Assembly (NCBI RefSeq): GCF_015687175.1
Contig: NZ_JADPQG010000011.1
Span: 1-64,000 of the forward strand
Reading direction: 5' to 3'
Source of the DNA: Reinekea sp. G2M2-21
Lineage (GTDB): Bacteria > Pseudomonadota > Gammaproteobacteria > Pseudomonadales > Natronospirillaceae
Length of the DNA stretch: 64,000 nt
The translations under genes were made by a program, and so were the position numbers. This document shows positions 17,198 to 26,446 of this stretch, one piece after another (position 1 is the first letter of the stretch; every line of letters begins with the position of its first letter). Below the pieces are notes generated by a model. That model was not told the origin of the DNA and searched no databases. It saw only the letters and a list, made by a program, of their open reading frames with translations.

Positions 17198-18406
17198 TTA
17201 CTTGGTTTGTGCGGGGCTGGTGGTTCGTTGAAACATCGGTATGCGATAGAACTGGCAGTAGAGAACCATCAGCCAAGCGAGCACTAACATGGCATTGCTG
17301 AGCGTGAAAAAACTGTGCAAACCCAGTCGCTGAGCCACCACACCCGATGCCATCCCTGCTGCTACCGCGCTCCATTTCCCGATGGCATCGAACCAACCGA
17401 ACTGACGGCCGGAATTACCCGCGTGAGTCAATGCACTGATCAACTTGTGAATACCGAGCAGCCCAAGAAATAAGGCCGCACCTGTGAGCAAGCGCCAGAA
17501 AATGAGGCCATCGCTTGTGGTCATGATGGCTTGTTGCCAGTTGGCGATGATAAAAAGAACGATGGCGATATGACAAAGCCTGAGACCATCAGCTCGGTTC
17601 AGTGCCGGAATAGGCAGGAGCATGAGCAGCAGATAACACAGGTGCGGTAGACTGAACAGAAACCCAACGGTTTGCGCAGGTAATGCTTGCAGCGATTGCA
17701 CCCAGGGCAAAAAGTAGGGGAATGTGACCGTGGTAGCAAAGTAAAAGCAAAACTGAATAACCGATACCTGCGTTCTGGACGCTTGGATAATCGCCAGCGA
17801 TTGACCTTTGCGCACATCGGTCACGGGCGTCGCTTCGGATAACTGCTTCGGCAGCCTGAACGTAATAACCGCCGCTAGCAGCGGTAACAAACTCAGATAC
17901 AGAAATAGCTGTCTTGGGTGAGTGATGTCGATAAACGAACCAATAACAATGGGCGCCAACAGCAACGAAAGGCGCGCCGACACCTGCATCCAGTTTTGCG
18001 TTTTGGTCAATTCCGATGGCCGAACCAAGCACGCTAAATACGCGTTTGACGCCGCAAACGTACCGCCGAATAAACCCTGAAGCACTAGACCCAGTGTAAA
18101 TTCATAGAGGTTCGTCGCCAGTCCGGTCACCAGAAAAGCAAACACCAACCCGATTTGCGCGCGCAGCAGGGAGAGACGTTTGCCATAACGGTCGGCCATG
18201 TGGCCCCAAAACGGAGCCGACACGGCCATGCAGATCAATGGCAGGCTGTAGTAGAAACCAATCCAGTTCAGGTCTTTCGGAGCAAGAAATTCTGCCAGCA
18301 AAGTTGGATAGAAAACCGGCATACCCAGTGCGGTGAAAGACGCCAGAAAATGACACAACAACACGGTCAGGATCAGTTTGTTTGTGCTTGTTGTCTGTTC
18401 AGCCAT
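17198..18406 (-). CDS. pvsC: MFS siderophore exporter, PvsC-like
   Basis: 402 aa from ATG 18406 (MAEQTTSTNKLIL), which overlaps the pvsB stop by 8 bp; a longer frame to 18481 runs back into pvsB and is unlikely. Twelve hydrophobic segments of the major facilitator superfamily, with the loop 2-3 signature GHMADRYGKRLSLL at about residues 70-83. In vibrioferrin producers this protein exports the finished siderophore across the inner membrane. Position between the two synthetases matches the known pvs order exactly. Confidence 0.87.
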   Translation of the reverse strand: MAEQTTSTNKLILTVLLCHFLASFTALGMPVFYPTLLAEFLAPKDLNWIGFYYSLPLICMAVSAPFWGHMADRYGKRLSLLRAQIGLVFAFLVTGLATNLYEFTLGLVLQGLFGGTFAASNAYLACLVRPSELTKTQNWMQVSARLSLLLAPIVIGSFIDITHPRQLFLYLSLLPLLAAVITFRLPKQLSEATPVTDVRKGQSLAIIQASRTQVSVIQFCFYFATTVTFPYFLPWVQSLQALPAQTVGFLFSLPHLCYLLLMLLPIPALNRADGLRLCHIAIVLFIIANWQQAIMTTSDGLIFWRLLTGAALFLGLLGIHKLISALTHAGNSGRQFGWFDAIGKWSAVAAGMASGVVAQRLGLHSFFTLSNAMLVLAWLMVLYCQFYRIPMFQRTTSPAQTK

Positions 18407-20240
18407 GACCGGTATCCTTGGGTTGACGAAGCCATGGGTTCGGCGCTGACATGCCGTAATATTTATTAATGTCCGCCGCACCGCTATCTTGTTTGCTCAA
18501 CAGGCTGCCGGACAAAAGCAAATATTTAACCGGGTGGAATTTTGCTTGAAACAAAGCATCGTCAGCCGGCTGCGTATGGATACCGTTTTGCGCCAGCAGG
18601 GCGAGTTGCTGCTTAATGGCCACTGCAAGCGTATCGAACCATACCTGTTCGTTCAGTAGACCTGCGTCTGCCAGCCCTGAAATAATGGCCGTCAGATTTA
18701 ACTGCAGGGTAATGGTCATGAACATGTGCATCAGTTCGTCGGCACTGCCTACGAACAGTCGTGGGTCTTCAAATCGCTCAATCAACGTCGTTAATTCTGG
18801 TGTGACAGCTTCCAATTGAGGACGAAAGATGCGGCCAGAATCGTTATCCCGAAACATCAGACCCAGCGGCTGTCCCGGTTTAAAAACCAGCATAGAATTT
18901 TGCTGGTTCGATTCCAGTGCAACACCATATTTCAACCACAGAGTTAAATGGGTTCTCAACTGTAGATCAATGTATTCCGTTAACAGTTTATCGAGATCGC
19001 CACCGTAATAGTTCGCTGCGAGCGCCTCAATAACCAGCGTGCCTTTGTCATCACTCGCAAGCAACGATGCGACACTGGCAATATGTGCGCTTTCGGGAAC
19101 CGGCGGATATTCGCGGATGATCCAGCTCAGGTCACTGCGCTGCAACACATGCCCCCCCAGTTGTTCGTTGCAATGTCGAAAGCGTCCTTTCAGCAGTGGC
19201 TCATGTGCTTCCAATGACTGCAGTAAGGTTTGAAATACAAACCCATCCACCTGTGTTTTCGGGTCAATCAATCTTAAATTACGATGCCCCAAACTGCGCA
19301 TCAACAGCGGCAACTTGATATGAATGTGTGGATGGTCGACCAGCCGGACTGTTCGCACGGACAACGTCGCCCGTACCGACAAAGCACGTTTGGGCGCGAT
19401 CAGAATTTCTTCTGCGAGTGGGTATTGCTTTTTAAGTTGATTGGTAACGTCCTTGAGCAATGTGTTGAGATGTTTTTCAGCCGTCATAGGGTGTATCGGC
19501 ACCAAACGGTACCGATGACGAGCCTGCTCGGGTAAACCAACCTGTTCAAACGTTGGCGTAAACGGACAACTGTCTCCCGAGACAGCTTCGCGAGGCACCG
19601 CCAACCATGCCAGTTCAAATGTATTCATGGCTTCCGGTGCATAGGCGTCCAGGTCGCAAAGAGTTAACCCCGACTTTGCTCTCGCAGTAGGGTAAAAAGG
19701 ATGGTCTCGATGCGCCGCTAGTTGCTCAATGGATTGTGAACCCAGCCAGCCAGGTTTCAGTTCACTTAAGTTAGGTCGGTTGATCTTTCTTGCCCAACGC
19801 AGATGGTCGATCGCACATTGATACTCCTGAACGTAACTTAAAAAGTAGTCTCTCTGATCGGGTTGCAGCGTATCGGAGAGACAACCAAGCCACTGTTGAG
19901 CCGATTGACTTAACTGCCAGTTGTTACTTTCCTGCAGAATCCACATGGGCAATGCTACTTTCCAACACTGCATATACAACGCAGGTTGCACGGGTAGCCA
20001 GACAACCACATTGATGCGCAGTGGAATTTGCAACCAAAGTGGCTGCAGGGCAAAATTCTCGTGCAGTGCCAACAGGGCTGACGGCACCTCGTCGGAATTT
20101 ACCAAAACCGCACGTTGCGCCAGGTGACAGACGTTTTCTCGTAGGCAGCAGTCCAACAGTCGCTGCAACATATACAGTTCAGCTTGGTCTGGCGTAGTTG
20201 AGGGCGTTTGGGTCATAACGATTGGCTGATTTGCATTCAT
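18399..20240 (-). CDS. pvsB: NIS siderophore synthetase (IucA/IucC family), PvsB-like
   Basis: 613 aa from ATG 20240, in an ATGA overlap with the pvsA stop and with GGGAG upstream; a longer start at 20255 adds only five residues. Carries the same motif set as PvsD but divergent: HPFYPTARAKSGL, VPIHPMTAEK, LSVRTVRLVDHPHIHIKLPL and LMFRDNDSGRIF. Condenses a carboxylate with an amine or alcohol in the vibrioferrin backbone. The two synthetases are clear paralogues with different acceptor preferences in characterised systems. Confidence 0.88.
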   Translation of the reverse strand: MNANQPIVMTQTPSTTPDQAELYMLQRLLDCCLRENVCHLAQRAVLVNSDEVPSALLALHENFALQPLWLQIPLRINVVVWLPVQPALYMQCWKVALPMWILQESNNWQLSQSAQQWLGCLSDTLQPDQRDYFLSYVQEYQCAIDHLRWARKINRPNLSELKPGWLGSQSIEQLAAHRDHPFYPTARAKSGLTLCDLDAYAPEAMNTFELAWLAVPREAVSGDSCPFTPTFEQVGLPEQARHRYRLVPIHPMTAEKHLNTLLKDVTNQLKKQYPLAEEILIAPKRALSVRATLSVRTVRLVDHPHIHIKLPLLMRSLGHRNLRLIDPKTQVDGFVFQTLLQSLEAHEPLLKGRFRHCNEQLGGHVLQRSDLSWIIREYPPVPESAHIASVASLLASDDKGTLVIEALAANYYGGDLDKLLTEYIDLQLRTHLTLWLKYGVALESNQQNSMLVFKPGQPLGLMFRDNDSGRIFRPQLEAVTPELTTLIERFEDPRLFVGSADELMHMFMTITLQLNLTAIISGLADAGLLNEQVWFDTLAVAIKQQLALLAQNGIHTQPADDALFQAKFHPVKYLLLSGSLLSKQDSGAADINKYYGMSAPNPWLRQPKDTGHG

Positions 20241-21442
20241 GCTTGAATCTCCCATTGCCAGCTTTCCGCACGTTCGTTAACCGTTTTAAGCAGTGAATCT
20301 CGGTTTTCACCCACCGCACTGAGAACCGCGAGGTAGTCACGGTTAGAATTCTCTAACTGATGCCGGGTGCCGGTAGTCTTGAGGTTTTCAAGTTTTAAAT
20401 AACAGGGGGCATTTTCGACAAAGTCACTTGGCTGACGGGTCAGCAAGCCACTTTTCTCAGCGACAAAAAATCGCGTTAAGGCACAGCCGGTGATTTCCGC
20501 TAGGCTGGTCAGTGGTTCGTTCAGGTATCGTCGGAGAATTTCTTCAAACCAATTGAATGGCGCCATTTTATCGAGCAGGAATTCACAACCGTCACCGATA
20601 CTACGGTAGTTAATTTCGACCAACCTTGGCCCTTGTTCCGTTAACACAAATTCACTGTGGCAAGCACCGAAACCGACGCCAAACGCCTTTACCTGCTCGA
20701 AAGCTTCCTGCAAGTGCGCGCAGTTCTTATCGTTGTTCCAGATGCATTCCAATTCTATAAAGTATGGCGGTTGGGACAGCGCCGTATCGAAGCCGCCCAG
20801 TGCAAATAGGTTTTCTCCGTCGCCCAGCGTTTCCAGGGTGAATAGGGGACCAGGCATATATTCTTCGAGCAGTAGCATTTGACCAGGATGTTGATGCCAA
20901 AAGGTCTGACAAAAATCACTGAGTTCTTCAAGCTGGTAGCACAACTTAACGTGCATGCTGGCGACACCTTCCTGCGGTTTAACAACGCAGGGAAACGCGA
21001 CGGTAGCTTCATCCAGTTCCTCAATGGTAGAGAGGCTGGCATGCCAAATGGTCGGGAGCCCAGCCTCCAGCATTCTTTCACGCGTAGCGGCTTTGTTTTT
21101 AGCTTGATAGCAAACGCGCCAGTCCTTTCCCGGCAGTTGAAAGTAATGGGCGATCTGTGATGTCTGTGTCTGCAGGTGATCACTGTTGGAAAAAACACCA
21201 TCCGGTTTTATTTTTTTTCGGATCAGTAATTCCAACACACTGAGACTGTTGAAAACATCGCAATCGTGAATTTCATCGGGTAAATCAGACGCCAGATGGT
21301 CGCTGTAATAAGCTTGATGCTCCATAGCATGGTCGGTAAGTACGACAACCCGGCACCCCAGTTTTTTGGCCGCAGGAATAAAACCTTGCGTTACGGCGTT
21401 GTGAACAACATGGGTTAAAAGAACGAGTGTTTTTGCCGTCAT
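20237..21442 (-). CDS. pvsA: ATP-grasp ligase of vibrioferrin synthesis
   Basis: 401 aa ATP-grasp protein. Residues ~135-200 show the ATP-binding strands (FPCVVKPQEGVASMHVKLC and MLLLEEYMPGPLFTLE), and EINYRSIGDG near residue 270 holds the metal-binding Glu-Asn pair. In the vibrioferrin pathway the ATP-grasp enzyme forms an amide linkage. First gene of the operon; AAGGAATG ribosome site upstream and a Fur box 44 bp before the start. Only pvs-type clusters combine ATP-grasp, two IucA/C proteins, an MFS exporter and a PLP decarboxylase in this order. Confidence 0.87.
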   Translation of the reverse strand: MTAKTLVLLTHVVHNAVTQGFIPAAKKLGCRVVVLTDHAMEHQAYYSDHLASDLPDEIHDCDVFNSLSVLELLIRKKIKPDGVFSNSDHLQTQTSQIAHYFQLPGKDWRVCYQAKNKAATRERMLEAGLPTIWHASLSTIEELDEATVAFPCVVKPQEGVASMHVKLCYQLEELSDFCQTFWHQHPGQMLLLEEYMPGPLFTLETLGDGENLFALGGFDTALSQPPYFIELECIWNNDKNCAHLQEAFEQVKAFGVGFGACHSEFVLTEQGPRLVEINYRSIGDGCEFLLDKMAPFNWFEEILRRYLNEPLTSLAEITGCALTRFFVAEKSGLLTRQPSDFVENAPCYLKLENLKTTGTRHQLENSNRDYLAVLSAVGENRDSLLKTVNERAESWQWEIQA

Positions 21443-21485
21443 GATGACATTCCTTTATAGGTATTGGGTGTGTTTATGATTAAAT

Positions 21486-21504
21486 GCAAATGAGAATCAT
21501 TATC
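21486..21504 (-). promoter_or_regulatory. Fur box upstream of pvsABCDE
   Basis: The plus-strand sequence at these positions agrees with the 19-bp Fur consensus (GATAATGATAATCATTATC) at 16 of 19 positions. Predicts repression of the pvs operon when iron is plentiful. Confidence 0.85.
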
Positions 21505-21519
21505 ATATCAGTCAGCGAG

Positions 21520-22332
21520 GGGTTGATAAAGAGGTTTAACTAGAAGAATGTGTCGAGAATTATTTTTTTAGAGCGACGTCTCTTTTTAAAAATAATTCAA
21601 TTTGAACTTAAAACGAATGCGACAAAAAATGAGTCGAATAATTTTTTGTTAATCGAACTTTTTAAATGTGATTTTTGCAAGAAGTTGGGATTACAACTTT
21701 ATTGTTTCATCGCGTATGTGTCGGATCATTTTCGTGACCGCCATCCAGTAAGACGTAAATTGCTTCCCGTGGTCGTTTGAAGGGCGGGAGAACACTATGA
21801 GCCATCTTCTCGGCAACGAATAAGAAACTATGAACTCTATTTAGCTCGGTCAGGTGTAAATAACCCAACCGTCGTATCCGTTTTATCTGACATGACTGAC
21901 ACGTCGCAACGGATTCAAGGGCATGGATGCCCTTCTAAGCGCCGCGCGTGTTGGGATGCACGCTCAAGCGACCGTTCGAAGAAAGTGTCCGGCATGGCAG
22001 ATAACCAAAGCGGGCGACATAAGGCGGGTAAAATCGAGTAAAAAGCGAAGCCCCAATGGGCTTCGATTCGATTTTAACGACTTCACCTCCGGTGAAGACC
22101 GGATCAAGGGGATCTCCCCTTGGAAAGAAAAATCTTCCAAAAAGATCTATAAACGAATCGTCAGTATTGAGCGGTTCTTCACAACAAGGGACACACGGTT
22201 AAATCAAGTCGCTGGTTCTCGCGAAACTAAAATTAACCGGCTAAGCGACACCCAAGAAAACACAAATCAGCGAATACCCGAGACACTCATCCTTCGCAAA
22301 GTTTCACGACGCATTTTTCGTTACCTAAAACG
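21520..22332. other. Spacer between the pvs and pvu operons
   Basis: The first 200 bp is AT-rich with no gene I trust. The rest is repeat copy R3, whose open frame (21923-22336) reads through non-coding repeat sequence. Confidence 0.6.
21735..22170 (+). repeat. Dispersed intergenic repeat, copy R3 (near full length)
   Basis: Contains GTGGTCGTTTGAAGGG, the GGGCATGGATGCCC palindrome, CTCAAGCGACCGTTCGAAGA, AAAGCGGGCGACA, GACTTCACCTCCGGTGAAGA and CCCCTTGGAAAGAAAAATC, all shared in order with the inverted copy R4 at 56.0-56.4 kb. A 14-residue stretch (AxVGMxAQATVRR) is conserved in one frame of both, but frames are open in other phases too. Confidence 0.8.
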
Positions 22333-23103
22333 TTAGTGAGTGGCAATACACATAGGTGTACCGGCGATCGGGTCACTGAAAATCTTGGCGTTCAACTCGA
22401 ATACGTCTTGGAGTAACGCTTCGCTCATCACCTGCTCCGGGGTGCCTGTGGCCACAACACGGCCTTGCTTCAATACGACCAGCATATCGGCGTAGCGACA
22501 CGCTTGGTTTAGGTCGTGCAAAACAACAATAATGCTTTTGCCATTTTTATTCAGCAGCTGCAAATGGTTCATTAATTCAACCTGATGGGCCATGTCTAAA
22601 TAGGTCGTGGGTTCGTCCAATAACAGCGTGTTGGTTTGTTGCGCCAGCGCCATGGCAATCCAAACGCGTTGGCGTTGACCACCAGAGAGTTGTATCAGGC
22701 TGTTTTCTGCCAGGTCTTCAACGCCCATCAACATCATCGATCGTTGTATCAGTTTCTTATCTTCCGCAGAGAGATGCCCAAAAGCATTCAGGTAAGGTGC
22801 GCGACCGTAAGCGACCAAATCTCTGACGGATATTCCATCCGGCGTGATAGGCGTCTGTGTTAACAAGGCGAGTTTGCGAGCCACGTCTTTGGCTGACATT
22901 GAGTGTATGGATTGCCCCTCCAGAAAAATCTGGCCATCACGCGGCGCTAACAGACGCGCAATACTTTTCAGTAGTGTCGACTTGCCACAACCGTTGGGTC
23001 CAACCAGGGCGATGAGTTTTCCTTCTGGCAGACTCAGGTTCAGTTTATCCAAAATGAGCGTTGTTCTGTAGGAAACGCTTAAATCCGTTACGTTAACGTG
23101 CAT
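22333..23103 (-). CDS. pvuE: Ferric-siderophore ABC transporter ATPase
   Basis: 256 aa FepC/FhuC-type ATPase. Walker A GPNGCGKST (residues ~36-44), Q-loop LLTQTP, signature LSGGQRQRVWIAMALAQ, Walker B LLLDEPTTYLD, and the switch His (VLHDLNQACRYAD). Energises uptake of the ferric siderophore through the two permeases encoded immediately upstream (7-bp gap). Naming as pvuE rests on its position beside a complete pvs operon. Confidence 0.88.
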   Translation of the reverse strand: MHVNVTDLSVSYRTTLILDKLNLSLPEGKLIALVGPNGCGKSTLLKSIARLLAPRDGQIFLEGQSIHSMSAKDVARKLALLTQTPITPDGISVRDLVAYGRAPYLNAFGHLSAEDKKLIQRSMMLMGVEDLAENSLIQLSGGQRQRVWIAMALAQQTNTLLLDEPTTYLDMAHQVELMNHLQLLNKNGKSIIVVLHDLNQACRYADMLVVLKQGRVVATGTPEQVMSEALLQDVFELNAKIFSDPIAGTPMCIATH

Positions 23104-23110
23104 CAGAAAG

Positions 23111-24085
23111 TTACCAATGTTTGTAGCGGGTAATAAGGAAAATAAAATAGGGCGCGCCGATCATGGCAACAAATATACCAGCTGGGAATTCCAAAGGTGG
23201 TGCAATGGCACGAGCAAAAATATCCGCTGCCAGTAAAATAATGGCACCCAGTAACATCGCGATAATAATAACCGGAAAGTGACGGCCCCCCATCAAAAAA
23301 CGGGCGATATGCGGTGCCACTAAACCCACAAAGGCGATAGCGCCGCATACGCTCACGCTGACACTGGCCAGCGCAATCGCCATTAACAACGTGACAACTT
23401 GTAGGTGCGTCACCTTCAGCCCTAAGCTGGCGGCTTTCTCCTGGCCCAGGCTCAAAACGTCCAGCCGGTAGCAAAGGTAAATGGCGCCGGGAACCAATAC
23501 CATCAGCCAAGGCAAAATCAACGGCAAGTGGCTCCAGTTTCTTCCCCAAACACTGCCCGTCATCCACAGCATCGCACCGTTAATTTCCAGTGGGTATTTA
23601 CTAAGGAGATAGTCAACAATTGCCGAGAACAACGCTCCTAGCGCCAAACCAATGAGTGCGAGATGGCTGGGCTCCGCTAAACGTTTCGTGGTTAACAACA
23701 GCAAGAGTCCGGCAGCTGAGAACCCACCGATTAATGCGGCGAAGGGTATCCAGTGTACGTTTGCATCTGGCCAATAAATAAGCAAACCCACCACCGCGAG
23801 TGCAGCGGCAGAAGTTACGCCGAGAATGTCGGGCGAAGCTAAAGGGTTACGCACGACCGATTGCACCATACAGCCAGAAAGGGCAAGGGACATACCCACT
23901 AACGTGGCAATGATCATCCGTGGCAGGCGATGATTCCAGAGTACAAAATGTTCCGTTAACGTGCCTTGCTGCCAAACCGACCAAATATCCGATAACGACA
24001 GAACGACGGCGCCTTGTGTGAGTGAAAGCGAAACCAACAACGCCCACATTAAGAGCAAAAAAATGCTGACAGACATTAATCGCAT
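23111..24085 (-). CDS. pvuD: Ferric-siderophore ABC permease (FecCD family)
   Basis: 324 aa, nine or ten membrane segments. FecCD hallmarks: LPRMIIATLVGMSLALSGCMVQSVVRNPLASPDILG near the N-terminus and GAIAFVGLVAPHIARFLMG, which contains the coupling helix, near residue 245. Forms the membrane heterodimer with PvuC. The start lies 3 bp after the pvuC stop, so the two are made together. Confidence 0.88.
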   Translation of the reverse strand: MRLMSVSIFLLLMWALLVSLSLTQGAVVLSLSDIWSVWQQGTLTEHFVLWNHRLPRMIIATLVGMSLALSGCMVQSVVRNPLASPDILGVTSAAALAVVGLLIYWPDANVHWIPFAALIGGFSAAGLLLLLTTKRLAEPSHLALIGLALGALFSAIVDYLLSKYPLEINGAMLWMTGSVWGRNWSHLPLILPWLMVLVPGAIYLCYRLDVLSLGQEKAASLGLKVTHLQVVTLLMAIALASVSVSVCGAIAFVGLVAPHIARFLMGGRHFPVIIIAMLLGAIILLAADIFARAIAPPLEFPAGIFVAMIGAPYFIFLITRYKHW

Positions 24086-24088
24086 CGG

Positions 24089-25165
24089 TCAACGCCCTCG
24101 GGTTTTCAGACTAGCGAGATAAAAAAAGAACGGCGCGCCGAGCAAAGCGGTGACAATGCCGATAGGCGTATCGATTGGAAAATTAATCGCCCGCGCGAGA
24201 ATATCGGAATACACCAATAGGATGGCACCTAAAAGCGCACTAAATGGAATCAGTATCCGATGGTCATGCCCGACGATTCGCCGCCCGATGTGCGGTACCA
24301 TTAAACCCACGAATCCAATCGGTCCTGCAATGCTGACGCTGGCCCCGGTTAACAGCGTAATGGCCAAGCCACTGAGTAAGCGCAAGGGTGTTAACGAGCC
24401 GCCGAGTGACTGCATGCGCTCTTCGCCCAGGCTTAACAGATTTAACGGGTGGCTGATGAACACGGCGATGACAAGACCAAGTAAGATCGGTGGAATGGCC
24501 ATCCAGATATCCGGAAAGGTAGCATTGGATATATTGCCTATTAACCAGTAATACACGCCAAAGGCATGGTCGTCTGCGAATATGACCAACCCCCGAACCA
24601 CTGAAACCAACAAAAAATTCATGGCAACACCGGCCAACACCATGCGGATCGGGTTCATTCTGGACAGGTGTAAGCCCGCAAGAAAAAACATGATCAAACC
24701 CGTAATTAATGCGCCAAGAAAACACACGACACTCACGGGTATGACACTCAGTAAAGGGATGAATCCGGTGGCAGACAGCGTAAACGCCAAGGCCGCACCG
24801 TAGCCAATACCAAAAAGGGAAGGGGAGGCTAATGGGTTGCGGGTTAAGCCCTGCATTAGCACACCCGCAACCGCTAAGCCTGCGCCTGCGGTCATGGCCG
24901 TGAGCAAGCGTGGCAATCGCAACGTTCGAATCACCTGTTGCGAAAGCTGGTTGTTGTCGAAGTGAACCAACGCCTGCCACGCGTCACTGAGCGACAGCGA
25001 GAAACTGGAAAAACTGACCAGATTAAACACCGCGCCTACAAACAATAAGCACAACAGAATACCAAAGCGAGTGGCGATGGTTGCGGCGGTTATCGACCCG
25101 TTGGAACGAGTCGACTGGTCGTCGACACTCGTCCCGTAACTGCGCTCAGCGGAATGCGTTGTCAT
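24089..25165 (-). CDS. pvuC: Ferric-siderophore ABC permease (FecCD family)
   Basis: 358 aa. An unusual hydrophilic N-terminal tail of about 30 residues (TTHSAERSYGTSVDDQSTRSNG) precedes the first membrane segment. Core motifs LPRLLTAMTAGAGLAVAGVLMQGLTRNPLASPSLFG and GPIGFVGLMVPHIGRRIVGHD mark it as the partner of PvuD. Overlaps the pvuB stop by 4 bp. Together with PvuD it forms the import channel. Confidence 0.87.
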   Translation of the reverse strand: MTTHSAERSYGTSVDDQSTRSNGSITAATIATRFGILLCLLFVGAVFNLVSFSSFSLSLSDAWQALVHFDNNQLSQQVIRTLRLPRLLTAMTAGAGLAVAGVLMQGLTRNPLASPSLFGIGYGAALAFTLSATGFIPLLSVIPVSVVCFLGALITGLIMFFLAGLHLSRMNPIRMVLAGVAMNFLLVSVVRGLVIFADDHAFGVYYWLIGNISNATFPDIWMAIPPILLGLVIAVFISHPLNLLSLGEERMQSLGGSLTPLRLLSGLAITLLTGASVSIAGPIGFVGLMVPHIGRRIVGHDHRILIPFSALLGAILLVYSDILARAINFPIDTPIGIVTALLGAPFFFYLASLKTRGR

Positions 25166-26061
25166 GGTTTATTGATGAGTTCAACCAGTTCTTCTGCCAT
25201 GAGTTCTGCGGCGATCATGCCTCGGTTCAAAGACCAAAGACGTGGGTCCGCTTCGTAGAACCGGTCGCTTTTTGTAGCACTCATCAATGACCATAAAGGG
25301 TTAGTTTTCCAGGTATCGACAATGGTTGTTTCGCCATATTCACCTAACAAGAAAACATCGGGATTGGCATTCAGCAGCTGCTCTAGCGTAGTGGCGATAT
25401 AAGCTGTTTCTCTTTCTTCCGCGGTCGCTACTCGCAAACCTAAACGTTCCATAACACTACCCGCATAGGATTTCGGACCGTGCATCCATAACCCGCGCTC
25501 GTTAGCGACGGCAAACTGAAAACGGAAGTTGCTGGAAATCTGCTCGGCCAGTGTATCCATACGCTGGTGGTGTTCCTCTAAACGGGCTTTCACGGCGGTT
25601 TCCTGACCCATGATTGTGCCGATTTTCACGAACGTGTCGAGATTGTCCTGGTATGTTTCACCGCGGCTTTTTAACACAACCGTCGGCGCGATTCTTTTCA
25701 AATCTTCATAGATGCTGGCATTGCGATCCGGGTCGGCAATGATCAAGTCCGGCTTTAACGACGCGATCACTTCCAGGCTGGGTTGATACCGGTTGCCAAC
25801 AGAGGTCCACGGGTTCACTTTACTGGAAATAGCGTCGATTAGGTTATTGGCGTCGCCGTCGTCAGCCACACCCACCGGTGAAACACCAATGTTGGCGAGC
25901 GCGTCGACGAAGGAGAATTCCAAAACCACAACGCGATCGGGTACAGAATCTATAGTGAACACGCCCATTTCATCGTTAACGGAGGTGCTTGCCAGAGTTA
26001 ACGTGCTGATGAAAAAGGAAGCAACGAAAAGGAAGAGCTTTTGTGTCATGTTTATGTCCAA
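25162..26061 (-). CDS. pvuB: Periplasmic ferric-siderophore-binding protein
   Basis: 299 aa with a Sec signal peptide (KLFLFVASFFISTLTLAS, cleavage near residue 24) and no lipobox, so soluble in the periplasm. Class III (FhuD/BtuF-like) binding-protein fold: VPDRVVVLEFSFVDALANIGVSPVGVADD, PSLEVIASLKPDLIIADPDRN, and AELMAEELVELI at the end. Delivers ferric siderophore to PvuCD. First gene of the pvuBCDE operon, under its own Fur box. No outer-membrane receptor gene precedes it, unlike the Vibrio locus (psuA-pvuA-pvuBCDE). Confidence 0.87.
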   Translation of the reverse strand: MDINMTQKLFLFVASFFISTLTLASTSVNDEMGVFTIDSVPDRVVVLEFSFVDALANIGVSPVGVADDGDANNLIDAISSKVNPWTSVGNRYQPSLEVIASLKPDLIIADPDRNASIYEDLKRIAPTVVLKSRGETYQDNLDTFVKIGTIMGQETAVKARLEEHHQRMDTLAEQISSNFRFQFAVANERGLWMHGPKSYAGSVMERLGLRVATAEERETAYIATTLEQLLNANPDVFLLGEYGETTIVDTWKTNPLWSLMSATKSDRFYEADPRLWSLNRGMIAAELMAEELVELINKP

Positions 26062-26080
26062 GTGAGAATTTGATACGCAT

Positions 26081-26099
26081 GTTAATGATAATCATTATC
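26081..26099 (-). promoter_or_regulatory. Fur box upstream of pvuBCDE
   Basis: GTTAATGATAATCATTATC differs from the 19-bp Fur consensus at one position. It lies 20 bp upstream of the pvuB start codon, near enough to block initiation. Confidence 0.9.
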
Positions 26100-26242
26100 A
26101 ATTACAACAAAAATCAGTTCAGTCGGGTGTTTCGCGAAACAGGCAATCAATGATCTTTGCGATGCAATAAGGCTGCATAGTTAGTCATTACAACCCAGCC
26201 CAGCTTCAGATCGTGCGAGGCTGAGGCGAATTGCGCGAATGG

Positions 26243-26339
26243 GTCTCTTGCCAATGGAATAACCATTGACTGCTAGACACGCCTAGCTATAGAACTTGAA
26301 TGGCACGCTGAATACTTGCGAACTTCTAACTCAGGACAC
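26243..26339 (+). mobile_element. Remnant of the MITE/IS seen at 11465-11726 (right end only)
   Basis: About 97 bp matching the right end of the 11.5-kb element, with the same terminus (AACTTCTAACTCAGGACAC) and the shared segment AATGGAATAACCATTGACTG. The left end is missing. It sits directly upstream of the ROK gene and may carry part of its leader. Confidence 0.75.
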
Positions 26340-26446
26340 TAGCCCAAGCTATGTCCCTTCGAAAATCTTCTTTATACTGCGCAGCAAATTTATCTGCGTT
26401 TTATGGGCCGGGCGCCCTAAACAGAGCCACAGTGAAAGGATCTTCG

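Noticed and set aside
21550-21780. 76-codon frame upstream of pvsA
   Set aside because: AT-rich, no ribosome site, and it runs into the repeat copy; reads as chance.
21923-22336. 137-codon frame in repeat copy R3, with a partly similar frame in copy R4
   Set aside because: The shared residues come from shared repeat DNA; other frames are equally open and other copies have no such frame.
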